A DNA stretch of 64,000 bases from Crossiella sp. CA-258035 (GTDB taxonomy: Bacteria; Actinomycetota; Actinomycetes; Mycobacteriales; Pseudonocardiaceae): contig NZ_CP116413.1 of assembly GCF_030064675.1 (NCBI RefSeq), positions 8,523,501 through 8,587,500 on the forward strand. The letters are read 5' to 3'. Shown here piece after piece: positions 51,916 through 62,955 of the stretch. The translations under genes were made by a program, and so were the position numbers. The notes beneath the pieces were generated by a model. The model was not told where the DNA came from. It searched no databases and worked only from the letters and a program-made list of their open reading frames with translations. Position 1 is the first letter of the stretch. Each line of letters starts with the position of its first letter.

Positions 51916-52677
51916 ATGTCAGCTGAGGTGCTCCTGGAGCAGCGCGACCGGGTGGCGATCATCACGGTCAACGCCCCCGACCGCCGCAACGCCCTGACCC
52001 CGGCCATCTCCACCCGTCTCGCCGAGGCGGTCACCGCCTGCGAGCAGAACGGCGACGTCCACGCCGTGGTGGTCACCGGCGCCCCGCCCGCCTTCTGCGC
52101 GGGCGCGGACCTGACCGCGCTGGGCGAGTCCCGCGAGGCCGGGCTGCGCACCATCTACGCCGGGTTCCTGGCCGTGGCCAACTGCGCGCTGCCCACCATC
52201 GCCGCGGTGAACGGGGCCGCGGTCGGCGCGGGCCTGAACCTGGCGCTGGCCTGCGACGTGCGGCTGGCCGGTCCGCTGGCCCGCTTCGACGCCCGCTTCC
52301 TGCAGCTGGGCATCCACCCCGGCGGCGGCATGACCTGGATGCTCAACAAGATCGTCGGCCCGCAGACCGCGACCGCGATGGCGCTGTTCGGTCAGGTCCT
52401 GGACGCCGAGGCGGCCGAGCGGGCGGGCCTGGTGTGGGCACGGACACCAGGTGAACCGGCAGATGTGGTGGCCGCGGCGGTAGAGCTGGCGGCCGCTTCT
52501 GCCGGAGCGCCCCGGGAACTCGTGCTGGCCACCAAGCAGTCCATGCGCCGCACCGCCGCGGTGGCCGAGCACGCCGAGGCGGTGGAGGTCGAACTGGTCT
52601 CCCAGCTCATCTCCATGAACAGCCCGGCCTTCGCCGAGCGCCTGGCCGCGATGAAGGCCCGGATCAGCGGGAAGTGA
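51916..52677 (+). CDS. Enoyl-CoA hydratase/isomerase family protein
   Basis: 253 residues. Crotonase fold: [13 protein letters not shown], the oxyanion-hole block [10 protein letters not shown], and [19 protein letters not shown]. The second catalytic Glu region reads [13 protein letters not shown], where the usual Glu is replaced (IHPGGG), so a variant reaction such as isomerase or thioesterase is possible. It could be involved in fatty-acid or branched-chain degradation. Confidence 0.88.
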   Translation: MSAEVLLEQRDRVAIITVNAPDRRNALTPAISTRLAEAVTACEQNGDVHAVVVTGAPPAFCAGADLTALGESREAGLRTIYAGFLAVANCALPTIAAVNGAAVGAGLNLALACDVRLAGPLARFDARFLQLGIHPGGGMTWMLNKIVGPQTATAMALFGQVLDAEAAERAGLVWARTPGEPADVVAAAVELAAASAGAPRELVLATKQSMRRTAAVAEHAEAVEVELVSQLISMNSPAFAERLAAMKARISGK

Positions 52678-52679
52678 CT

Positions 52680-52695
52680 GTTACTCTGGAGTAAC
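52680..52695. promoter_or_regulatory. Perfect palindrome, possible repressor operator
   Basis: GTTACTC-TG-GAGTAAC, perfect 7-bp arms, immediately after the enoyl-CoA hydratase stop and 232 bases before korA. The form TTACT…AGTAA is typical of TetR-type operators of fatty-acid genes in actinobacteria. No regulator gene is adjacent. Confidence 0.5.
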
Positions 52696-52927
52696 ACCCA
52701 GCCTCGGCACGACCATGTGGGATGACGTATGTGACGTGCGTCTCTCCAAGGGGAACACGGCAAGGGCACCCTTACCGTGTTCGAAGCGTTGTCAAGGCAG
52801 TACCAGCAACTCCGATCCGTGAGTTCCCCGACGCTGACGGTCCCTGACGCGGACTACTCTCGTTGGGGGGCATCGGTTTTCGATGGCCGATGCAGGCGCG
52901 TGAGGTGAAGAGAGGGATCGCGAGCCC

Positions 52928-54804
52928 ATGAGTGTGAGCACCGAGGGCCACGAGACCGCGGAGGTCCGCAAGCTCGACCGAGTGGTCATCAGGTTCGCCG
53001 GCGACTCCGGTGACGGCATGCAGCTGACCGGAGACCGGTTCACATCGGAGGCAGCGGCCTTCGGCAACGACCTGGCCACGCTGCCCAACTTCCCCGCCGA
53101 GATCAGGGCGCCTGCAGGAACCCTGCCCGGGGTGTCCAGCTTCCAGCTGCACTTCGCCGACTACGACATCCTCACGCCGGGCGACCGGCCGGACGTCCTG
53201 GTCGCGATGAACCCCGCGGCGCTGAAGTCCAACATCGCCGACCTGCCGCACGGCGGCATCCTCATCGTCAACACCGATGAGTTCAACAAGCGCAACCTCA
53301 GCAAGGTCGGCTACGCCGCGGACCCGCTCGAAGACGGCTCGCTGGAGCCCTACGTCGTGCACAAGGTCGCCATGGCCACCCTGACCCGCGGCGCGCTGGA
53401 ACCCACCGGGCTGTCGAAGAAGGACGCCGAGCGCGCGAAGAACATGTTCGCGCTGGGCCTGCTGTCCTGGATGTACCACCGGCCGACCGAGGGCACCGAG
53501 CGGTTCCTGCGGGAGAAGTTCGCCAAGAAGCCGGACATCGCCGAGGCCAACGTGCTGGCCTTCCGCACCGGCTGGAACTACGGCGAGACCACCGAGGCCT
53601 TCGCGGTGACCTACGAGGTCGCCCCGGCCAAGCTGGCCCAGGGCACCTACCGCCAGATCACCGGCAACACCGCGCTGGCCTACGGCATCGTGGCTGCCGG
53701 ACAGCGCTCGGAGCTGCCGGTCTTCCTCGGCACGTACCCGATCACGCCAGCCTCGGACATCCTGCACGAGCTGTCCCGGCACAAGAACTTCGGCATCACC
53801 ACCTTCCAGGCCGAGGACGAGATCGCCGGTATCGGCGCGGCGCTGGGCGCGGCCTACGGCGGCGCGCTGGGTGTGACCACCACCTCCGGCCCGGGTATCG
53901 CGCTGAAGTCCGAGACCATCGGCCTCGCGGTGATGACCGAGCTGCCGCTGCTGGTGGTCGACGTGCAGCGCGGCGGCCCGTCCACCGGGCTGCCCACCAA
54001 GACCGAGCAGGCCGACCTGTTGCAGGCCATGTTCGGCCGCAACGGCGAGGCGCCCGTTCCGGTGCTGGCCCCGGCCACGCCCGCGGACTGCTTCCAGATG
54101 GCCATCGACGCCGCGCGGATCGCGCTGAAGTACCGCACGCCGGTGCTGCTGCTCTCCGACGGCTACATCGCCAACGGGTCAGAGCCCTGGCTCATCCCGG
54201 CCGTGGACACCCTGCCCGACCTGCGGGTCTCCTTCGCCACCGAGGTCAACGCGCCGGACGGCTCCGGCGAGTTCTGGCCGTACCTGCGCGACCCGGAAAC
54301 CCTGGCCCGGCCGTGGGCCCTGCCGGGCACGCCCGGTCTGGAGCACCGCATCGGTGGCCTGGAGAAGGGCGACGGCCAGGGCAACATCTCCTACGACCCG
54401 GACAACCACGACAAGATGGTGCGCCTGCGCCAGGCCAAGATCGACGGCGTGGACGTGCCGGACCTGGTGGTGGACGACCCGACCGGCGACGCCGAGGTGC
54501 TCGTGGTCGGCTGGGGTTCGACCTACGGCCCGATCGGCGCGGCCGCGCGGCGGGTGCGCAGGCTGGGCCTGAAGGTCGCGCACGCGCATCTGCGGCACCT
54601 CAACCCGTTCCCGAGGAACCTGGGTGAGGTGCTGGGCAGCTACCGCAAGGTGCTCGTCCCGGAAATGAATCTCGGCCAGCTCGCGTTGTTGTTGCGGGCC
54701 AAGTACCTGGTGGACGCGGTCAGCCACACGAAGGTGGCGGGCACGCCGTTCAAGGCCGAAGAGCTCCAGGACGTGTTCACCGAGATCATCCAGGGGGTCA
54801 AGGC

Positions 54805-54808
<4 letters not shown>
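52928..54808 (+). CDS. korA: 2-oxoglutarate:ferredoxin oxidoreductase subunit alpha
   Basis: 626 residues from ATG 52928. The gamma domain is fused at the N-terminus (RFAGDSGDGMQLTGDRFTSE; residues about 15–190), followed by the pyrimidine-binding alpha domain (YPITPASDILHELSRH, EDEIAGIGAALGAAYGG, TTTSGPGIALKSE). This gamma-alpha fusion is the usual KorA of aerobic actinobacteria. It forms a ferredoxin-linked bypass of 2-oxoglutarate dehydrogenase. It overlaps korB by ATGA. Confidence 0.95.
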
Positions 54809-55875
<1,067 letters not shown>

Positions 55876-55885
55876 CCCAGCAACG

Positions 55886-55920
55886 AAAAAAGCCCCCCGG
55901 CGCGTCCGGGGGGCTTTTTT
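55886..55920. terminator. Bidirectional rho-independent terminator
   Basis: 15-bp stem with A-tract/U-tract (arms 55886–55900 and 55906–55920) and a 5-base loop between convergent korB and the repeat protein. A canonical intrinsic terminator on both strands. Confidence 0.95.
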
Positions 55921-55924
55921 CGTG

Positions 55925-57688
55925 TCACTGCTTGTCGGGGTCGATCACCGGCTCGAACAGCGAGCGGGACCGCTCACCGCGCGGCGGCGTGGTCGGCTCG
56001 GCCGGGGCCACCGGCGGGGGCGGCGGCTGCTCGGCCGGGGTGACCGGGCGCGGCGGCGCGGGCGGGACCGGCGGCACCTGGCGCGGCGGCGCGGGCACCG
56101 AGGGCGGCACCGGCGGCGCGTTGTTCCCCGAGCTGGCGGCCAGGTGCTGGAAGTAGGCGGTGTCCCTGGCCTGGAGCTCCTGCGGCGGCAACGGCCGCGG
56201 CGGGAACTGCGGCGGCGCCACCCGCTGGGCAGGCCGCGGCGGGCGGGACGGCCGGTGGTCGGCCAGCTCGGTGTCGGTGACGTCCAGCTCCGGCGGCGCG
56301 CTCACCTGCGGCGCGGGCGGGGCGGGCGAGGGCACGGGGCGCTGGGCCTGGCGCGGCTCGGGGTCCTCTTCGAGGGCGTCCAGGATCTCGTTCTTGGGGA
56401 TGCCGTAGGCCGGGGTCTCCGCCTCGAAGAACAGCGGGCGCTCGTCCTCGTCGGACTTGCCGGACTGGGCGGCCGGTTCCGGGGTGCGGACCGGGGCGAA
56501 GATCGCGGTGGTGGGCTGGTCGGCGCCCCGCGGGGACTGCTGGGCGGCGGTGGGCTGGTCGTCGACGTCCTCCGGGGTGGACCACTGCTGGGTGGCGGCC
56601 GGGGCGTCGGGCTGGGACTCGGGCTGGGCCGGGGGCTCGGGGCGGGCTGGGGCCTCGGGCTGGGCGGCGGTGGTCCAGGTCAGCTCGGGGGCGGGCTCGT
56701 CGGCGTCCTGGCGGGACCACTGCTGGGTGGGCTGCTGGGCCGGGGCGGGCTCGTCGGCTGGGGGCTGGGCGGACCAGCGCTCGGTCGGGGCGGGGGCTTC
56801 GTCCTCGCGCGGCTCGGGCTCGATGCGCTGGGTGGACCACTGCTGGGTGGGGGCGGGCTCCGGGCGCTCGTCCTCGGCGCGCTGCGCGGACCACTGCTGG
56901 GTCTTGGCGGGCTCGGGGCGGCGCGGGGCCTCGTCCTCCGGCTGGCGGTCCTCCTCGGCGCGCGCGGTGGACCACTGCTCGGTGGGCGCGGACTCGGGGC
57001 GCTCGTCCTCGGCGCGCTGCGCGGACCACTGCTGGGTCTTGGCGGGCTCCGGGCGCTCATCTTCGGCGCGCTGCGCGGACCACTGCTGGGTCTTGGCGGG
57101 CTCCGGGCGCTCATCTTCGGCGTGCTGCGCGGACCACTGCTGGGTCTTGGCGGGCTCCGGGCGCTCATCTTCGGCGTGCTGCGCGGACCACTGCTGGGTC
57201 TTGGCGGGCTCCGGGCGCTCATCTTCGGCGTGCTGCGCGGACCACTGCTGGGTCTTGGCGGGCTCCGGGCGCTCATCTTCGGCGTGCTGCGCGGACCACT
57301 GCTGACCGGAGGCGGGGCTGGGCTGGGACCAGGTGGGTTCGCGGCGGCGTTCCCAGGGGGCCTCGGACTGGGTGGTGGGTTCGTGGGCCGGGTCGGGGGT
57401 GAACAGGCTGGTCTTCGGCTGGGCCGGGAGGACCGTGGTCTGCTCGGAGCTGCTGGTGACCGGGCGTGGAGCGGCCACGGGGGTCTGCATGGGCTCGAAG
57501 ACGATGTCGTCGTCCTCGTCGTGCTTGCGCACCACCGTGGGCGGCGGTTGCGGCCTGCGGGACCTCTCCTCTTCCAGCGCGGCCAGCTCGCGGCGGGCGG
57601 GGGTGACGAAGAGCACCCAGGTGGCCAGGCCACCGATCACGAATGCGAGCAGGCTCCACAGCCAGACCTGCCCGAACAACGACGACAC
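55925..57688 (-). CDS. Membrane-anchored protein with tandem QQWSAQ repeats
   Basis: 587 residues from GTG 57688. One N-terminal membrane helix (VWLWSLLAFVIGGLATWVLFV) is followed by a charged stretch. From residue 129 there are tandem 18-residue repeats of the form QQWSAQHAEDERPEPAKT: five near-identical, then about six degenerating copies. The C-terminal 200 residues are Pro-rich and disordered, with a conserved patch YGIPKNEILDALEEDPEP. No enzyme domain is visible. It resembles actinobacterial division/elongation-associated disordered membrane proteins only in architecture; function unknown. Confidence 0.75.
   Translation of the reverse strand: MSSLFGQVWLWSLLAFVIGGLATWVLFVTPARRELAALEEERSRRPQPPPTVVRKHDEDDDIVFEPMQTPVAAPRPVTSSSEQTTVLPAQPKTSLFTPDPAHEPTTQSEAPWERRREPTWSQPSPASGQQWSAQHAEDERPEPAKTQQWSAQHAEDERPEPAKTQQWSAQHAEDERPEPAKTQQWSAQHAEDERPEPAKTQQWSAQRAEDERPEPAKTQQWSAQRAEDERPESAPTEQWSTARAEEDRQPEDEAPRRPEPAKTQQWSAQRAEDERPEPAPTQQWSTQRIEPEPREDEAPAPTERWSAQPPADEPAPAQQPTQQWSRQDADEPAPELTWTTAAQPEAPARPEPPAQPESQPDAPAATQQWSTPEDVDDQPTAAQQSPRGADQPTTAIFAPVRTPEPAAQSGKSDEDERPLFFEAETPAYGIPKNEILDALEEDPEPRQAQRPVPSPAPPAPQVSAPPELDVTDTELADHRPSRPPRPAQRVAPPQFPPRPLPPQELQARDTAYFQHLAASSGNNAPPVPPSVPAPPRQVPPVPPAPPRPVTPAEQPPPPPVAPAEPTTPPRGERSRSLFEPVIDPDKQ
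56690..57304 (-). repeat. 54-base tandem repeats inside the membrane-protein gene
   Basis: The sequence repeats every 54 bases from about 57304 downwards (for example the block GCGCTCATCTTCGG recurs at 57053, 57107, 57161, 57215 and 57269). Copies near 57035–57304 are almost identical; those nearer 56690 have diverged. It is an in-frame coding minisatellite, liable to change copy number. Confidence 0.9.
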
Positions 57689-57830
57689 CGCGACATCCCT
57701 CCGGCCTTCTCCATACTTTGCCGAACCCTAACGCGCAGGGCCGTCCGCCGCGTCCTGTTGACCAGCTGGCGGTAGTTGATGTGACGAAGTTACTTGCCGG
57801 GCGAACAGCCCCGCGGCGTAGGCTCGGCTG

Positions 57831-58769
57831 GTGCCGTCCTCGCCCTCTTCCCCGGCCGGTGCGGCCGGGCTGGCGTGCGGGGCGGGCGCGTACGTGCTCT
57901 GGGGTTTCTTCCCCGCCTTCTGGCCGCTGCTGGCACCCGCCGGTCCCGTCGAGATCCTGGCACACCGGCTGGCCTGGACCCTGGCCGTCATGGTGTTGGT
58001 CACCCTGCTCCTGCGCCGCGGCAAGATCCTGCTGCGCCTCTCCCCCGGCACCTGGGCGCTGGCCGCCGCCGGGGCAGCACTCATCGCGGTGAACTGGGGC
58101 ACCTACATCTACGGGGTGACCAGCGGGCAGGTGGTGGAAACCTCGCTGGGCTACTTCATCAACCCGCTGGTCTCGGTGCTCTTCGGCGTGCTGGTGTTCA
58201 ACGAGCGGCTGCGCCGGCCGCAGTGGGCAGCGGTGGCCGTCGGCGGCGCCGCGGTGTGCGTGCTGACCGTCGAGCACGGGCAGGTGCCGGTGATCGCGCT
58301 GGTGCTGGCCGCCAGCTTCGGCACCTACGGGCTGCTGAAGAAGACCTCGAAGCTGGCCGCGGTGGACTCGCTGACCGCGGAGAGCGTGGTGCTGGGACCG
58401 CCCGCGATCGTGTTCCTCATCTGGCTGGGCCTGGCGGGGCAGGGCACGTTCCTCGGCTCGGGCACGGCGCACGACCTGCTGCTGGCGGTCACCGGGCCGA
58501 TCACCGCGCTGCCGCTGCTGCTGTTCAACGTGGCCGCGCGCCGGGTCTCCATGACCACGCTGGGCATCCTGCAGTACCTGGCGCCGATCCTGCAGTTCGC
58601 CTGGGGCGTGCTGGTGATGCACGAGCCGATGTCGCCGGGCCGCTGGACCGGGTTCGCGCTGGTCTGGGTGGCGGTGCTGGTGTTCACCGTGGACGGGGTG
58701 CGTGCGGCCAGGGCCACCAGGGCGGCGTCACTGCGGAGCCGGGCGGAACCGGCCCCGCAGGTCACCTGA
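57831..58769 (+). CDS. rarD: RarD-type EamA transporter
   Basis: 312 residues from GTG 57831, preceded by TAGGCT with a 6-base gap, which suggests leaderless transcription. Ten membrane helices and the RarD signature are visible: GAGAYVLWGFFPAFWPLL at the start, NWGTYIYGVTSGQVVETSLG and YFINPLVSVLFGVLVFNERL. Putative exporter of a small metabolite. Convergent with the prenyl synthase gene, with stops one base apart. Confidence 0.9.
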   Translation: MPSSPSSPAGAAGLACGAGAYVLWGFFPAFWPLLAPAGPVEILAHRLAWTLAVMVLVTLLLRRGKILLRLSPGTWALAAAGAALIAVNWGTYIYGVTSGQVVETSLGYFINPLVSVLFGVLVFNERLRRPQWAAVAVGGAAVCVLTVEHGQVPVIALVLAASFGTYGLLKKTSKLAAVDSLTAESVVLGPPAIVFLIWLGLAGQGTFLGSGTAHDLLLAVTGPITALPLLLFNVAARRVSMTTLGILQYLAPILQFAWGVLVMHEPMSPGRWTGFALVWVAVLVFTVDGVRAARATRAASLRSRAEPAPQVT

Positions 58770-58770
58770 A

Positions 58771-59781
58771 CTACTGGGAGCGGGCCACCACGAAGTTCGC
58801 CAGCGCGGACAGCGCCGAGCGGGCCGGGCACTCCGGCAGGTCCACCAGGGCGGCGTGCGCGCGCTCGGAGTACTCGCTGAGGGTCTTGCGGGCCTCTTCC
58901 AGGCCCGAGGACGCCCGCAGCAGCTCCAGCGCCTCCTCGACCTCGGCGTCGGTCTCCAGCGGCCGGGACAGCAGCTCACGCAGCCGGGCGCCGGAGACGT
59001 GGTCGTCGGCCAGCGCGTAGAGCATCGGCAGCGTGCGCACGCCCTCGCGCAGGTCGGTGCCCGGCGTCTTGCCGGACTCCACCGCGGGCGAGGCGATGTC
59101 GATGATGTCGTCGGAGATCTGGAAGGCCGCGCCGATCACGTCGCCGTACCGGCGCAGCGCCTCGACCTGCGGCTCCGGCACCCCGGCGAACATGCCGCCG
59201 AAGCGGCCCGCGGTGGCGATCAGCGAACCGGTCTTCTCGTCGATCACCGACAGGTAGTGGGTGACCGGGTCCACGCCCTCGGCCGGGCCGACGGTCTCCC
59301 GCATCTGGCCGGTGACCAGCTCGGCGAAGGTGTTCGCGATGATCCGGGCCGCGTCCGTGCCCAGGTCGGCCACCAGCCTGGAGGCGTGCGCGAACAGGAA
59401 GTCGCCGGTGAGGATGGCCACCGAGTTGTTCCAGCGGGCGTTGGCGCTGAGCGCGCCCCGCCGCATCGGCGCCTCGTCCATCACGTCGTCGTGGTAAAGC
59501 GTGGCCAGGTGGATCAGCTCCACCACGACGGCCGAGGTGATGACCTCCTGGCGGCTCGGGTCGCCGAAGTGGGCGGCCAGGAGGGCGAAGAGCGGGCGGA
59601 TTCGTTTTCCGCCCGCCTCCATCAGGTGCAGGGAGGCCTCGGTCGCGAAGTCGAGGTCGCTGCGGACCGAGTCCTGCAGCACTGCCTCGACCGCGGCCAG
59701 TCCGGCAAGGACCGTGGCCTCGAGGTCGGGGTCGGCCAGCACGATGCCGGCGCCCCGACCGGCCTGCTCACTCGTCGTCAC
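58771..59781 (-). CDS. Polyprenyl diphosphate synthase (menaquinone side chain type)
   Basis: 336 residues from ATG 59781. The two Asp-rich motifs are intact: LYHDDVMDEAPMRRG and FQISDDIIDIAS. GGKRIRP at about residue 57 and the residues before the first motif fit a medium- to long-chain (hepta/octa/nonaprenyl) product. Adjacent to nuoN, it fits supply of the menaquinone tail used by complex I. Start separated from nuoN stop by 20 bases. Confidence 0.9.
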   Translation of the reverse strand: MTTSEQAGRGAGIVLADPDLEATVLAGLAAVEAVLQDSVRSDLDFATEASLHLMEAGGKRIRPLFALLAAHFGDPSRQEVITSAVVVELIHLATLYHDDVMDEAPMRRGALSANARWNNSVAILTGDFLFAHASRLVADLGTDAARIIANTFAELVTGQMRETVGPAEGVDPVTHYLSVIDEKTGSLIATAGRFGGMFAGVPEPQVEALRRYGDVIGAAFQISDDIIDIASPAVESGKTPGTDLREGVRTLPMLYALADDHVSGARLRELLSRPLETDAEVEEALELLRASSGLEEARKTLSEYSERAHAALVDLPECPARSALSALANFVVARSQ

Positions 59782-59801
59782 ACTTGCAGCCTACGTAGGC
59801 C

Positions 59802-61379
59802 TCAGAACGCGAACACCCCGAGGTCCGCCCAGTTGAGGGCGAACTGCGGGACGACTCCGAGCAGCAAGGTCACGGTCACACCGAGTGTGATGGCCATGAC
59901 CGTGAACGCCCCCGGCACGGTGACCGTGGGGCCGTCCTCCTTCGGCTCCTGGAAGTACATCAGCACGATGATCCGCAGGTAGAAGAACGCGGCCACCGCG
60001 CTGGTCACCAGGCCGACCACCACCAGCGGCGCGGCCCCGTCCTCGATCGCCGCCGCGAACACCACGAACTTGCCGATGAACCCGCTGGTGAGCGGGATGC
60101 CGGCCAGTGCCAGCAGCAGGAAGGAGAACACCGCGGCCACCAGTGGCGACCGCTTGGCCAGACCGGCCCACTGCTTGATGTCGGTCGCCTCGCCGTTGCT
60201 GTCCCGGACCAGGCTGATCACGCCGAAGACGGCCAGCGTGGTGAAGCCGTAGGCCAGCAGGTAGAACATGGTGCCGGAGAGGCCCTGCGGGGTGAGCGCG
60301 ATCGAGCCGACGAGCAGGAAGCCCGCGTGCGCCACCGAGGAGTAGGCGATCATCCGCTTGATGTCGCTCTGCGTGAGACCGAGCACAGCGCCGATGACCA
60401 TGGACACGATGGCCACCGCCCACAGCACGTACTGCCACTCCCAGCTGCTGGACTTCAGCGCCACCTGGAACACCCGCAGGATCGCGCCGAAGGCCGCCAC
60501 CTTGGTGCAGGCGGCCATGAACGCGGTCACCGGCGTGGGCGCGCCCTGGTAGACGTCCGGGCTCCAGGTGTGGAACGGGCCGACCGCCGCCTTGAACAGC
60601 AGGCCGACCACCAGCAGCCCGACCCCGGCGAAGAGCAGGGTGTCGGAGCGCTCGTTGCCCGCGGCCGCGTTGGCGATCGCGGCCAGGTTCACCGAGCCCG
60701 CGTAGCCGTAGAGCAGCGCCAGGCCGTAGAGGAAGAACGCCGAGGCGAACGCGCCGAGCAGGAAGTACTTGACCGCGGCTTCCTGCGAGATGAGCCTGCG
60801 CCTGCGGGCCAGCGCGCACAGCAGGTACAGCGGGAGGCTGAGCACCTCCAGCGCGATGAACATGGTCAGCAGGTCGTTCGCCGCGACGAAGGTCATCATG
60901 CCGCCGAGGGCGAACAGCGCCAGCGGGAAGACCTCGGTCTGCATGCCGCTGGTGGCCGCCTGGGCGCGGTCCTGGATGGTGCCGGGGCGGATCGCGGCGT
61001 GCGCCACGAAGTAGCCGCCGCGCTCCACCGAGCGGTCCGCGATCAGCAGGATCGAGCCGAAGCCCAGCGCGAGCAGCGTGCCCCACAGGAACAGCGTGGG
61101 GTAGTCCACCGCGAGCGCCTTGGCCATCGGCAGCACACCGGTGCCGTTCTCGCCCAAGCCCTTCACGACCAGCACCACCGCGGCGGCGGCGATCGAGAAC
61201 AGGCTCAGGAACACCTGCACCGACCAGCGCAGGTGCCGCGGCAGCAGCGCCTCGAACAGCACCGAGACACAGGCCGCGCCGAGCACGATCAGCACCGGCA
61301 CCATGTGCTCGAGCAGGAAGTCCGGCAGTTCCAGCAGCTGCTGAGGCTGCTGTTGTGCCAGGTGAGTCAGGGTCACCAC
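59802..61379 (-). CDS. nuoN: NADH-quinone oxidoreductase subunit N
   Basis: 525 residues, about 14 membrane helices. Antiporter-like landmarks: LTMFIALEVLSLPLYLLCAL (Glu), FKAAVGPFHTWSPDVYQGAP (Lys) and KRMIAYSSVAHAGFLLVG. It starts 2 bases from the nuoM stop. Confidence 0.95.
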   Translation of the reverse strand: MVTLTHLAQQQPQQLLELPDFLLEHMVPVLIVLGAACVSVLFEALLPRHLRWSVQVFLSLFSIAAAAVVLVVKGLGENGTGVLPMAKALAVDYPTLFLWGTLLALGFGSILLIADRSVERGGYFVAHAAIRPGTIQDRAQAATSGMQTEVFPLALFALGGMMTFVAANDLLTMFIALEVLSLPLYLLCALARRRRLISQEAAVKYFLLGAFASAFFLYGLALLYGYAGSVNLAAIANAAAGNERSDTLLFAGVGLLVVGLLFKAAVGPFHTWSPDVYQGAPTPVTAFMAACTKVAAFGAILRVFQVALKSSSWEWQYVLWAVAIVSMVIGAVLGLTQSDIKRMIAYSSVAHAGFLLVGSIALTPQGLSGTMFYLLAYGFTTLAVFGVISLVRDSNGEATDIKQWAGLAKRSPLVAAVFSFLLLALAGIPLTSGFIGKFVVFAAAIEDGAAPLVVVGLVTSAVAAFFYLRIIVLMYFQEPKEDGPTVTVPGAFTVMAITLGVTVTLLLGVVPQFALNWADLGVFAF

Positions 61380-61380
61380 G

Positions 61381-62955
61381 TCACTTGCCTTCCTTCACCA
61401 GGTCCTGCTGCCCGGCCTCGGTCATCGTCGCGCCGACGGACGGGTTGATCACATCGAGCACCGGCTGCGGGTAGACCCCGAGCGCGATGATCAGCACCAC
61501 CAGCGGGGTCAGCACCGCGATCTCCCGCTTGGACAGGTCGGGCACCTTGGCCTTGGCCGTCTCCGAGCTGGGGTCCACCGCGGAGCCGGGGCCACCGGCC
61601 AGGCCCACCAGCGCGTTGCCGCGCACCGGGCCCTGCATGACCCGCTGGTAGGCCCACAGCACGTACAGCGCGGCCAGCACCATGCCGACCGTGGCGATGA
61701 TGGTGAACACCGGCTCCCTCGGGAACGACCCGATCAGCACCAGGAACTCGCTGACGAAGGAGTTGGTGCCGGGCAGCGCCAGCGAGGAGAGCCCGGCGAT
61801 GAAGAACATGCCGCCGAGCACCGGGGTGAGCTTGGCCATGCCGCCGTAGTCGCTGAACTGACGGGAGCCACCGCGCGCGATCACCATGCCGACCACCAGG
61901 AAGAGCATGCCGGTGGAGAGGCCGTGGTTGACCATGTACAGCACCGCGCCGGAGAGCGACTGGCTGCTGAAGGCGAAGATGCCCAGCGCGATGAAGCCGA
62001 AGTGCGCGATCGAGGTGTAGGTGACGAACCGCTTCATGTCGGTCTGTCCCGCGGCCAGGATCGCGCCGTAGATCACGCCGATCACCGCCAGCGTCAGCAC
62101 CCAGGGCGCCAGGATCCGGCTGGCGTCGGGGAACAGCGACAGGCCGTAGCGCATCAACCCGAAGGTGCCGACCTTGTCCAGCACGCCGACCAGCAGCACG
62201 CCCACGCCCACCGGGGCCTCGCCACCGGCGTCCGGCAGCCAGGTGTGCAGCGGCACCAGCGGCGCCTTGATCGCGAAGGCGATCAGGAAGCCGAGGAACA
62301 GCCAGATCTGCACGCCCTGCGGGATGTCCTTGGCGATGCCGACCAGGGTGGCCCAGTCGAAGGTGCCCTTGCCCAGGCGGCCGCTGGCCACCACGTACAC
62401 GCCGATCACCGAGGCCAGCATGACCAGGCCGCCGAAGAGCGAGTACAGGAAGAACTTCACCGCCGCGTACTGCCTGCGCGGCCCGCCGAAGCGGCCGATC
62501 AGGAAGTAGGCGGGCACCAGCATCGCCTCGAAGAAGACGTAGAACAGGAACACGTCGGTGGCCGCGAAGACGCCGATCATGAAGGTCTGCATGACCAGCA
62601 GCAGGGAGAAGAACCCGGCGACCGTGCGGCCCTCCGGCAGCTTCTCCTCCCAGGCCGCGCCGATCACGATCGGCACCAGCACCGCGATCAGCGCGATCAT
62701 CACCAGCGCGATGCCGTCCACGCCGAGGGCGAAGCGCACGCCGAAGGCCGGGATCCAGTCCACCCCGAAGGCCAGCTGGATCCGGTCCCCGCCGGGGGTG
62801 AACCCGGCCCAGGCCACCGCGGCGAGCGCGAGCTCGGCCAGGGCGAAGCCCAGCGCGGTCAGCTTCGCCGCGCGGTCGTTGCCGCGCAGGAACGCCACCA
62901 CCAGGCCGCCGAGCAGCGGCAGCAGCAGTAGTGCGAGCAGCACGAGGCCGTTCAT
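61381..62955 (-). CDS. nuoM: NADH-quinone oxidoreductase subunit M
   Basis: 524 residues with 14 membrane helices. [14 protein letters not shown] (conserved Glu), [19 protein letters not shown] (Lys) and [19 protein letters not shown] are typical of NuoM. Overlaps nuoL by ATGA. Confidence 0.96.
   Translation of the reverse strand: MNGLVLLALLLLPLLGGLVVAFLRGNDRAAKLTALGFALAELALAAVAWAGFTPGGDRIQLAFGVDWIPAFGVRFALGVDGIALVMIALIAVLVPIVIGAAWEEKLPEGRTVAGFFSLLLVMQTFMIGVFAATDVFLFYVFFEAMLVPAYFLIGRFGGPRRQYAAVKFFLYSLFGGLVMLASVIGVYVVASGRLGKGTFDWATLVGIAKDIPQGVQIWLFLGFLIAFAIKAPLVPLHTWLPDAGGEAPVGVGVLLVGVLDKVGTFGLMRYGLSLFPDASRILAPWVLTLAVIGVIYGAILAAGQTDMKRFVTYTSIAHFGFIALGIFAFSSQSLSGAVLYMVNHGLSTGMLFLVVGMVIARGGSRQFSDYGGMAKLTPVLGGMFFIAGLSSLALPGTNSFVSEFLVLIGSFPREPVFTIIATVGMVLAALYVLWAYQRVMQGPVRGNALVGLAGGPGSAVDPSSETAKAKVPDLSKREIAVLTPLVVLIIALGVYPQPVLDVINPSVGATMTEAGQQDLVKEGK

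Noticed and set aside
56690-57304. CRISPR-like array
   Set aside because: The repeats are contiguous with no spacers and encode an in-frame peptide repeat.
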